24,115 nucleotides of DNA from positions 1 through 24,115 of the forward strand of contig JAHBMJ010001967.1 of NCBI GenBank assembly GCA_018398765.1. Reading direction: 5' to 3'. A program made the position numbers and the translations under genes. Source of the stretch: Chromera velia. Lineage: Eukaryota; Sar; Chromeraceae. The notes under the pieces were generated by a model that had not been told where the DNA came from, ran no database searches, and saw only the letters and a program-made list of their open reading frames with translations. This document shows positions 1 to 11,619 of the stretch, one piece after another. Positions within the stretch are counted from its first letter, which is position 1. Every line of letters begins with the position of its first letter.

Positions 1-214
1 CCCCCCCGCGGAAAAAGCTGCAGAACCCCCCCTCCCTCAGGAAAAAAGCCTGGGGATACAGCTTATCACTTTCTGGAGCCACTGACGCATGCATGCATGA
101 CAACGCGGGTTCATGCACGCTTTTCTGAACCATTTGGGACGGGATCTTTCCGGGGCCTTTTTTTGGTGAAAAACACCATGCATGCATAGGCTGGGGTATC
201 CGATCTGACGTAAG
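1..214 (+). repeat. Satellite unit 1 (partial) of the ~312-bp tandem repeat
   Basis: This matches 1441-1664 and 1741-1966 along its length, with the same landmarks in order: a C-rich run, AAAAAGCCTGGGGAT, ACGCATGCATG, GGGTTCATGCACGCTTTT, CTTTCCGGGG, a T-run, and GTATCCGATCT. The window begins inside the unit. Its right end is interrupted at 214 by the transposon at 215-1348, and the unit resumes at 1357. Confidence 0.85.
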
Positions 215-1348
215 CATGCTGTCTAAACCTTCAGAATGACTGCTTGCGCTGACCTCAGGCGGCCCTGACGGGCCGCCTGGGATCTTATATATGACCTTCC
301 CCAGGCGGTTCTTACGGACCGCCTGCGGTACCCCAGGCAGTCAGGGAGTCTTTCTGCATTCTCTTTATAGTATGAAAAACGTTAAAAAAAGTTTAAAAAT
401 ACTTTTATTCTAGGATTTAGTATCTGAACGCAACTTTAAAGATTCACTTACAATGTTTTAAATTGAATCAATAAATCAAAATTTTTATATAATTCTAGAT
501 ATTATTTTATAAAAAAGAATTAAATCAAATTTTCTGAATAATTTTTCAGAGTAAATTTCCACTCTGCAATAAGTTTATAAACAATACAAAGTTGCATGTG
601 TTACTTTTTGTTTACTTGGATTGGCACCTCCCAAACGTACAAGCTCGAAATCTTCTGCCTCATCATGGTGGTGAGGGACATAGGCATTGATTGCCTGTCT
701 GAATGTTCTGCGGCAGTTTTCTTCAGCTACGGCCTGTTCTTCTGGCATGTCCTCCATATGAAACACCTCTCTCCGTTTCTCTACCTCTTCCCTCTTAGAT
801 TCTTCTTCTGCTGTATTTGCTGAAAAGGACATGCCATCAGGCAGATACCCCACCTCCCTCTTCTTTCTGAATTTCTAAGTGCGGAATCAATCAGTGAGTT
901 AATCAATAGATGTACAATGATGTGCAATGATGTGCATCTCCAGTGATAAAAGTGAGAAGAGACGAAAGTTGAAAGCAACCGTCAACTTAAATTTTAATGT
1001 GTATCCACTGGTATCTATCGCTGATTGCGATAAAAAGTTGCTGCCGGTCTGCATGACCCGGTTGGACCTTTAATGCGCGGCATGCACATATAGATGGCAA
1101 GGTCGCGTCGGCGCATCCCTCGCACAAACCCGGTCGAGCACGTGCACCGTGGTTCGTAACGATAAAGTCGGTGCCGAAGGCACCGACCTTCGCCCCAGGC
1201 AACTCTCAACAACTGCCTGGGGCTTGGTTCCAGGTAGCTCTATATAAACTTAGGCAAAATCACTTAGAGTCGCCCCAAGCGGCCCACCAGGGCCGCCTGC
1301 GGCGTGCCTGGGGTACTCCAGGCGCCCCAGGCAGGTTTAGACAGCATG
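215..1348. mobile_element. hAT-like non-autonomous DNA transposon (MITE-like, 1134 bp)
   Basis: A perfect 15-bp terminal inverted repeat is seen: CATGCTGTCTAAACC at 215-229 and its reverse complement at 1334-1348. The element is bracketed by an exact 8-bp direct duplication, GACGTAAG, at 207-214 and 1349-1356. Removing the element and one duplication restores a continuous satellite unit, which is good evidence for a real insertion. The ends are GC-rich and carry several hairpins, including 257-278 (9-bp stem, loop TGAC), 303-324 (same hairpin with one wobble), 1167-1187 (9-bp stem, loop GAA) and 1192-1223 (10-bp stem). The middle (about 360-560) is AT-rich. An 8-bp duplication is typical of hAT elements, although some other DNA transposon families also make 8-bp duplications. 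No transposase is recognisable, so it is probably mobilised in trans. Confidence 0.8.
575..853 (-). CDS. Hypothetical 92-aa ORF inside the hAT-like element
   Basis: This is an open frame on the minus strand, entirely within the transposon at 215-1348. The predicted protein is acidic and rich in Glu and Arg (for example VEKRREVFHMEDMPEEQ), with a short HHH stretch near the middle. It resembles no domain I recognise. It could be a remnant of a transposon-encoded protein or a chance ORF. There is no visible splice context and no conserved motif, so the call rests only on an open frame with a protein-like composition. Confidence 0.2.
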   Translation of the reverse strand: MGYLPDGMSFSANTAEEESKREEVEKRREVFHMEDMPEEQAVAEENCRRTFRQAINAYVPHHHDEAEDFELVRLGGANPSKQKVTHATLYCL

Positions 1349-1352
1349 GACG

Positions 1353-1664
1353 TAAGCAAGCTTACGAACGGCCCCAGAAAGCAAGAAAAATGAGAACTTC
1401 ACGATTGACGTACGCCAGCCAGCCGATTGGACGGTCGCGCCGACCCCCTCCCCCTGCGGGAAAAGCCGTAGAACCCCCCCTCCCCCAGAAAAAAAGCCTG
1501 GGGATGCAGCCTATCGCTTTTCGGGGCCACTGACGCACGCATGCATGACGACGTGGGTTCATGCACGCTTTTTTAGACCATTTGGGGCAGAATCTTTCCG
1601 GGGCCTTTTTTTGGTGAAAGACACCGTGTATGCATGGGCTGGAGTATCCGATCTAACGTATTAC
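1353..1664 (+). repeat. Satellite unit 2 (312 bp)
   Basis: This complete unit begins TAAGCAAGCTT and is followed directly by unit 3, which begins with the same word at 1665. It contains TGAGAACTTC, GATTGACG, the C-rich run, ACGCATGCATGACGACGTGG and GTATCCGATCT in the same order as the neighbouring copies. Its first four bases are also the end of the transposon target duplication. Confidence 0.85.
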
Positions 1665-1966
1665 TAAGCAAGCTTGCGAACAGCCCTAGAATTTCAAAGC
1701 AAAAAAAATGAGAACTTCGCGATTGACGCACGCCGGCCAGCCGATCGGACGGTCGTGCCGACCCCCCCCCCTTGCGGGAAAAGCCGCAGAACCCTCCCTC
1801 CCCCAGAAAAAAAGCTGGGGATGCAGCCTGTCGCTTTTCGGGGCCACTGACGCACGCATGCATGATGACGTGGGTTCATGCACGCTTTTCTGGACCATTT
1901 GGGGCGAGATCTTTCCGGGGCATTTTTTTGGCGAAAGACACTGTGCATACATATGGGCTGGGGTAT
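1665..1966 (+). repeat. Satellite unit 3, grading into ~60-bp units
   Basis: The third copy starts TAAGCAAGCTTGCG. It is similar to unit 2 up to the word GGGCTGGGGTAT, after which it changes into the 60-bp repeat instead of GTATCCGATCT. Confidence 0.85.
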
Positions 1967-2086
1967 TTTTATTTTATAAGTGCCCCCTGCTTCGCTTTGC
2001 GCGGCCATTTTTGTTTTGTAAGTGCCCCTCGCTTCGCTTTCTGGGGCCATGCATCGTAGGCTCTAAGAAAAGTTTGGTAAGTGCCC
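1954..2086 (+). repeat. Short (~60-bp) repeat units, last one cut by the retroelement
   Basis: There are two to three imperfect copies of a unit with the order GGGCTGGGGTAT, a T-rich stretch, AAGTGCCCC, GCTTCGCTTT, GGGGCCAT. Its reverse complement is the exact tandem repeat at 23995-24115. The last partial copy ends TTTGGTAAGTGCCC at 2086, exactly where the retroelement repeat starts. Confidence 0.75.
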
Positions 2087-2430
2087 TTGCGGTTGCTCGT
2101 CTGGCATGTCAGGATTGAGAGTGTGCGCATTGGTACTGCGGCTTATGCCAGGACGATTTTAAATTGTGCGCGCGATCAATCGTTCACGGGGTGGTGTTTG
2201 AGCCATGCCAAGATTTATTGATTTTTCGCGCCGTACGTGTATTTGGCATCGAATTGGCATGCGTCCGTCTATCTATACATGTATACTGAGATACAGGCAT
2301 GTGAGATTTCGAGTAGAAGGACTGCTCTTCCACTGAACACAGTGCTGCCGCCTACTAGCACAGTATAGAGATGGTTAGGACATACGTTACAGCTGTCTGA
2401 AGTAACGCGATTTCTAAGGTAACACTAATT
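2087..2430 (+). repeat. 5' direct repeat (pLTR) of the Penelope-like element
   Basis: It aligns without gaps to 8000-8343, with a constant offset of 5913. By hand I count about 19 differences in 344 positions, all but one of them transitions. It begins TTGCGGTTGCT and ends GGTAACACTAATT. It lacks TG...CA ends, consistent with a Penelope-type repeat and not a retroviral-type LTR. Confidence 0.9.
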
Positions 2431-2870
2431 GTACCTGTTCTCGAAGTGGCGTTTGGCCAAGAACTCGAGATTTTCACGATACACCTGTAGGCAATTGTCT
2501 TACCTTCAGGGGCAAGGTGTGGTTTGTTTCGTAAGCAGAACTGTAGGCAGAAAGGTAGACACTCTCCTGGAAGTCCGCTTGAAAGTAGGATCTGTAGCTT
2601 TGCGCAATGAGTGGACAGTGGGACGACGAGTTGGGAGCACTGCCGGCCATTCCGGTGGACAGGGAGGCAGCCCTCTGGATGCGTGGGCAGGCGGGTTCCA
2701 CGCAGGGAAGGAGAAAGGCAGTTGTGGTGGAGATGAGGGATGGAGGGAACATGTAGGCGGCGCTGGAGAGGGCAAGGGCGGGGTTGGCGGCATAAGTGAT
2801 GGACGTGTATGACTTCTAGGGAGGAGGTGGTGCAAAGAGCCTGCTCCTGCAAGCGATACCCGAGAACCAG

Positions 2871-4188
2871 ATGAAACAGATCAAGGCTGTGGATAAAAAC
2901 TCCCGTCTGCACGAGTTTACGTACATAGTGGCGAGGTCCGTTGATGCGAACAAGCTCTGGCACCCGTCTTTTTAGTTCAAAGTGGACGGGAGGACCCCAA
3001 ATCCGGCATACTCGCCCGGACTAGCATTCGTCAGGGAGGCTACGATATCCGGGGCTCACTTCCGGTGTGACTTCCTCGATATCCCCTTGAAGGGGCCCTT
3101 CAGGGCTTTGAAGAGGGAGATGTACCCGGCAGGAGGGATGGGGCAGAAGGAGTTCGAAGGAGCGGTGGAGGCAATGGTGAATGAGATTGGTGGGAAGTAC
3201 ATCAGCTTCCATAGGCTGGTGGACTTCATTTTTATGATGCTCCCTAGTGGGGAGTCGGGGGAGAGGATGATTAGGGGGATAGTGAAGGCCTGCAGGGCTT
3301 CGTCTCCGCTGCAGTTCACAAATCATGTGACTGCATTGGCGAGACAGTGGGAGCTTCGGGCCCAGGGGACGGGGTCGGGTGGGCTGCTGAGAGGCCTGAC
3401 ACTGACAGCTCCGCTCGAGGGGGGTGCAGAGATGGGCGTGGGTGGGAGTACAAGTGTAAGTCTGAATCGAAGGAGTCACACAGACGTGAGGAAGGGCAGT
3501 TCAATAACGATGGCCGCAGCAGCAGCAGCAGCAGGAGGGGGGGGAGGCCATCTAGTTCCCCCACCAGCAGGTCCTCAGTTGCCTATCGTGATTGTGGGGG
3601 AGGACGTGGCCCAGCCGGGTGCAGATCAAGACATGCCACAGGCAATGAGGGGGGGGAGTATCATGGGGTCGGAGAGATTTGCGGCAGCTGCCGCCGCGCC
3701 TGGAGTGAGACCCCTGTCTGCTAAGAGGAGGAGAGAACAAGCGGATGAAGGGGATGGGGGCGTGAATGGGGGGGGGAATGGAGGGGGGGCGGTGGATGCA
3801 AAGAGCAGAGGGACCGGAGGGGACAGATCGGGGTTGCGTCTCCCCAGTGAACATGACACCTCGGCATGTCGAACAGCCTGGGAATGTACTTCGGGGCTTA
3901 GGCCTTAAACCCCCGGGGAGAGGATCCGGTGACAGGATCTTCTTTGGCAATCTGCTGAAGGAGGCACCGGTGTTCAGGGATGGGGAGATGCAAGCAGTCG
4001 TCGAGTCGTCGAAGCTGATAAAAATCGGCATCGAGGGGGTAGAAGAGAGTGTGGCAAGGAGCGATCTGGTACAGTTCCTTGCTGACTGCGGGGTGGGCAA
4101 TATTCCAGATGATGCGGACATCCAGGCCCTCGTGTTTGGGGTAGCGCTGGCCCTATGGAAAGGAAAGGGCGGCCAGGGCGGTGCTTGA
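2871..4188 (+). pseudogene. Retroelement ORF1, gag-like by position only
   Basis: A protein-like frame runs from ATG at 2871 through an in-frame TAG at 2973-2975 and on to about 3790. There the reading shifts by one base within or near the G-runs at 3765-3795, and continues to TGA at 4186-4188. The first part has mixed, globular-looking sequence to about 3360. This is followed by low-complexity Gly/Ser, a poly-Ala run (about 3510-3535) and a basic KRRRE stretch near 3722 that could be a nuclear signal. The last 80 codons look globular again. I recognise no zinc knuckle, esterase or other known ORF1 domain. The position upstream of endonuclease-RT suggests a nucleic-acid-binding role, which is inference only. 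The poly-G frameshift could be an assembly error, but the TAG is not in a homopolymer. Confidence 0.55.
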
Positions 4189-7842
<3,654 letters not shown>

Positions 7843-7999
7843 ATATGTTCATATGTGTATCTTCCTTATTTCGATTCTTTTTGTCCTATTGATCTTCGAT
7901 CGAATGTCTCTTTTACGTAGCACACAGAGCCAGAAGCGATAGAAAAAAGACAGTGGCGAGACCGAAGGGGGGGGTCGCGCATGATGTTGTATGTTGGAA

Positions 8000-8343
8000 T
8001 TGCGGTTGCTTGTCTGGCATGTCAGGATTGAGAGTGTGTGCATTGGTACTGTGGCTTGTGCCACGACGATTTTAAATTGTGCGCGCGACCGATCGTTTAC
8101 GGGGTGGTGTTTGAGCCATGCCAAGATTTATTGATTTTTCGCGCCGTACGTGTATTTGGCATCGAATTGGCATGCGTCCGTCTATCTATATATGCGTACT
8201 GAGATACAGGCATGTGAGATTTTGAGTAGAAAGACTGCTCTTCCACTGAACACAGTGCTGCCGCCTACTAGCACAGTGCGGAGACGGTTAGAACATACGT
8301 TACAGCTGTTTGAAGTAACGCGATTTCTAAGGTAACACTAATT
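8000..8343 (+). repeat. 3' direct repeat (pLTR) of the Penelope-like element
   Basis: This is the partner of 2087-2430. It starts 157 bp after the last stop codon of the RT frame. I looked for a hammerhead ribozyme core (CTGANGA with GAAA), which many Penelope repeats carry, and did not find one on either strand. Confidence 0.9.
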
Positions 8344-8602
8344 ATATAGTCTTTTCTCTCTTTTTCTCTCTCTGGGTATATACATATTTCTTTTCTTGCA
8401 GACAGAGAAGCCTTTTTCAAGGGCACAGATGCCTCCATCTGCATTTTTTAAAAATTTTCCCTTTCCAGTCAAGGAGAGCAGAAATCCCTCTTTCTGCATT
8501 CATTCTCTCTGACAAAAGAGAAGGATACAGACCGCTGTCTTCATATCCATTTATGCTTTTATGCGCACTTAATATGTATCTCTCTCGCTCTTTCGGTATG
8601 AT

Positions 8603-8622
8603 TATATATATATATATATATA
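8603..8622. repeat. (AT)n microsatellite
   Basis: An uninterrupted TA run of about 20 bp lies between the retroelement and the (TG)n tract. Confidence 0.9.
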
Positions 8623-8775
8623 AATAATATATACACAGAGTTTTTCTTGTGGCAAGTCAGAGAAGGGTACAGATTACGTTTTCTTGATCTCTTTCCAGTC
8701 ATTCCTTCAGTACATTGTTAAGGGCACATGTAACATCAATCACTCAATCAATCTAACCACTCCTTACATCAGACC

Positions 8776-8781
8776 ATGTGT

Positions 8782-8826
<45 letters not shown>

Positions 8827-8887
8827 TGCTAGGTGTGTGTGTGTGTATGTGTGTATACTAGGTGTGTGTGTGTGTATGTGTGTGTGT

Positions 8888-8936
<49 letters not shown>

Positions 8937-8952
8937 TGTGTATGTATGTGTT
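8776..8952 (+). repeat. (TG)n microsatellite, interrupted
   Basis: This is about 175 bp of TG repeats with occasional TATG and CTAGG interruptions. The open frames here (Val-Cys runs) are artefacts of the repeat. Confidence 0.95.
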
Positions 8953-9875
8953 ATATCTGTGTCGATCTGTGTCTGTATGTGCTATACAGGTGCGTATACA
9001 GGGCAGGTAGGGAGGGTTTCAGATCGCTCTCTCGGTATTCATCCCTTCTTGCAGACAGCGAAGGGCAGAAAATCTGATCCTTCTCTGCATTTATTCCGTC
9101 TTACAGATAGAAAAGGGCACAGATCCCTCTTTCTGTATCTATTCATTCTTGCCGACAGAGAAGGGTGCAGATATACGCAGATCTCTCACAGCGAATGACA
9201 CAGACGGGCAGAGATCCCAGGGCCTCTCACTGCATTCAAATATTTTCATTCCCCCTTGCCGACAGGGAAGCCTTACAGCACAGATCCCTCTCTGCATTGA
9301 ATTCCATTCCTTCTTGCAGAAAGCAAAAAGCAAGGATCCTTCTCTCTGCATTCATTCTCTTTTACAGACAGAGAAAAATACAGATCTCTCCCCTAGGATC
9401 TCTCTGTCTGCATGATTCTACATTCACTCCCTCTTGCAGTGTGTGACCGGGAAGGGCACAGATCCCTGTCTTCGTCGGTCTCCACATCCCGATATATATA
9501 TGTCCCCCTTTTACAAATTTTTATCAAAGAAGCGTGCAAACTAATTTGGATCGATCTCTCTCCATTGAATGTTCTTCTTACTTACAGCCAGACAAAGGTA
9601 CAGATCCCTCTCTCTGAATTTAGTCCCTCTTGCAGACAGAGAAATTGAATATAGATCCCTCTCTCTACATTGAATGACATTCTTTCTTGCAGACAGTTTG
9701 AGAAGAAGAAGAGCAAGTGTTCCTCTTTGCATTTATCTGCATTTATTTCTTGAAGTTCTCGCAGATAGAGAAGGACATAGATGCTCTGAGCTCCTCTACA
9801 GTCACTCCTTCTGGCAGAAAAGTGCAGCTGCCTCTCTTTATATTTATCCACGCTGTACGCACTGAGTCTCTTCAA

Positions 9876-10405
9876 TTTTTGGTAGAACGTCTTTGAAATG
9901 TGAATTTTGTGGTTTTTAAAGGGGGTTTTAACGTGGTTTTAGGGGGGGTTTTGCCCCTCAAAAGAAGATTTTTTGCCTACAAATGAATTTTTGGCAGCTC
10001 ATAACCAAAACGTGAACCAATGGTTCATAAGTGTGTGCAGTGCGCATTTATCTCCTCCATCAAATTCTTTACGCGGACAAGAAAGGGCAAAGATCTTTTT
10101 CTTTGCAGTCATTTTGGTTTGTATTGCCAACTAGACAAGTTTTAGAAGTCTCAGGGTCTAGGTCCTTCTTCAAAACACTCTGATGGTCTCTCTCTATCAT
10201 GATTCATTGAATAGTCGATTCAACTATAAGAATTGTTTGAATCGACTTTACCACTACATGATCATTCAGTTCATATATATTATTTATTATTATTATTAAT
10301 CATAATATATTTTTCTGGCCAACGAGTAACAGCGTCCTAAATATAACATTTTTTTTCTGCAGCAGACTTATTGTCACATCAGATTGGAGGCCTCGCTTAT
10401 CAGAC
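9876..10405. other. Non-coding spacer
   Basis: No gene is seen. It holds T-run/G-run DNA at about 9907-9957, the last weak minisatellite unit near 10073, and an AT-rich patch at 10262-10312. Confidence 0.6.
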
Positions 10406-11294
10406 AGGGAGCCGCCTAGGATTCCTTCGGACGATACTGCTAAAGAAAGAGCTAAAGCACGGTTTAGCTTTTCATAAGCGTATCGGCCGGCCTACGGCTT
10501 ATTGAGGCTAACCCTTCGGCAAGACGTGATCCTATACATTTTGTGAGACCCCCTCTATAAATATATATGTGAATATAAGTGACGATATAGAAGCTTAAAC
10601 GAAAAGGCGTGGCGGTGCTTGCAGAGCCTTGAGCCGGGCATTTGAGCGTCGTTGCCGCATATCACTGCAGAAAAAGATACAACAAGAGATTAAATAAGGT
10701 CAAAAACAACAAAGAACAACGATGATCAAAGAAAAGAAAGAGAAATGGGAGAAACTCTCGGTAGATAAATGAAATTGAATGGGCACCTACCCTCACACCA
10801 CATGAGCTTCTCACTTTTTCAAATTGACCACCTTCACAGTAATGCCGAATCAACTACTCGGGTAGTGAACTCAGATTAATTTCTGGGGACGGACTATTTT
10901 GTACTGATTGTAAGGGGTATGTCGGGTGCAAATCGAGCTACCAGGGAACCTAAAGGGGCGGTGAAGGAGGGAGCCGCCTAGGATCCCTTCGGATGATACT
11001 GCTGAAGAAAGAGCTAAAAAGTAAAGCACGGCTTAGCTTTTCATAAACGTATCGGCCGGTGACAATACTGCTGAAGAAAGAGCTAAAGCACGGCTTAGCT
11101 TTTCATAAGCGTATCGGCCGGCGACGATACTGCTGAAGAAAGAGCTAAAGCACGGCTTAGCTTTTCATAAGCGTATCGGCCGGCCTACGGCTTGTCGGGG
11201 CTAACCGTTCGGCAAGACATGATCCTATATATTTTGCGAGACCCCCTCTACAAATATAAATGTGAATATGAGCGACGATATATAGAAGCTTAAA
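10406..11294 (+). mobile_element. Small TRIM-like element with ~195-bp direct repeats
   Basis: Copy A (10406-10599) and copy B (10968-11294) share AGGGAGCCGCCTAGGAT, a 62-bp hairpin unit, CCTACGGCTT, GCTAACC, TTCGGCAAGAC, GAGACCCCCTCTA and GAAGCTTAAA in order. Copy B is longer only because the hairpin unit is present three times; removing two units gives about 196 bp, against 194 in A. The 368-bp interior is non-coding and ends in a purine-rich stretch just before copy B (AAAGGGGCGGTGAAGGAGGG), as in a polypurine tract. This fits a miniature terminal-repeat retroelement. However, no primer-binding site or target duplication is evident, so two independent insertions of one short repeat remain possible. 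Confidence 0.5.
10992..11184 (+). repeat. Triplicated 62-69-bp hairpin unit
   Basis: Three tandem units lie at 10992-11060, 11061-11122 and 11123-11184; a single unit is at 10430-10491. Each can fold. In the third unit, CGATAC near the start pairs with GTATCG near the end, and inside, AGCTAA pairs with TTAGCT, extended by GAAA/TTTC across one bulge. The 11061 unit has a mismatch in the outer stem. Confidence 0.8.
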
Positions 11295-11402
11295 TGCATG
11301 CATGGCTGTACGTATTTCATACATGCATGCATGCTTAATTCTTTTAATTATCGATATTTTTTTTATAATAAAAAATAATAATTGCATGCATGCATGCATG
11401 AT
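11295..11402. promoter_or_regulatory. Cluster of TGCATGCA palindromes upstream of the aspartic-protease-like gene
   Basis: TGCATGCA-type words occur at about 11295-11304, 11323-11334 and 11383-11401, with a related ATGCATGC at 11551-11558. They lie 60-325 bp before the ATG at 11620. In apicomplexans this octamer is a known promoter motif bound by AP2-family factors. Use here is inference, because the same word also occurs in the satellite. Confidence 0.4.
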
Positions 11403-11619
11403 TCAATCGTTCATGAAGACTCGATCGACGTAAATCTCATGCAAGCAAGTGCCAGAGCAGAATTAAGACAAAAGCGATACACTGATCCGTTCACTTTATA
11501 GACCTCTGTAGACCCCCCAAGTCTTTTCTTGAACAGATGACTGAACGCGTATGCATGCGTACACTCTCAGTCTGACAGATTTTAAAAGAGAAGTCTTGCT
11601 GAGTTGGTATCTTTGAACA

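Larger units (their letters stand above)
8396..10120 (+). repeat. Degenerate ~48-70-bp minisatellite with splice-acceptor-like units
   Basis: Roughly 17-18 diverged units follow the pattern TCCTTCTTGCAGACAGAGAA, GGGCACAGATCCCTCTCT, CTGCATTCATTC. Clear units begin near 8398, 9050, 9100, 9150, 9257, 9313, 9362, 9433, 9584, 9630, 9688, 9760 and 9811, with a last weak one near 10073. The (TG)n tract interrupts the array. Each unit presents a pyrimidine tract followed by CAG. Small ORFs across it are repeat artefacts, and no gene is seen. Confidence 0.7.

Noticed and set aside
2087-2430. Hammerhead ribozyme in the Penelope repeats
   Set aside because: No CTGANGA followed by a stem and GAAA on either strand; the nearest words (CTGAAGTA, CTGAGATA) lack required core bases.
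2429-2812. 127-aa plus-strand ORF just after the 5' repeat
   Set aside because: Gly-rich low-complexity translation starting inside the repeat; more likely leader sequence of the element than a separate gene.
2355-2963. 202-aa minus-strand ORF across the retroelement leader
   Set aside because: Antisense to the retroelement, crosses its 5' repeat boundary, and no recognisable motif.
3552-4121. Pro/Ser-rich minus-strand ORF
   Set aside because: Shadow of the Gly-rich ORF1 of the retroelement.
8833-9198. Cys-Val-rich open frames
   Set aside because: Pure translation of the (TG)n tract in several frames; no start context or flanking coding sequence.
9905-9960. Interstitial telomere-like repeat (TTTTAGGGGGGG, TTTTAAAGGGGG)
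   Set aside because: Spacing and unit length are irregular and there is no array of TTTAGGG; probably only T-run/G-run sequence.
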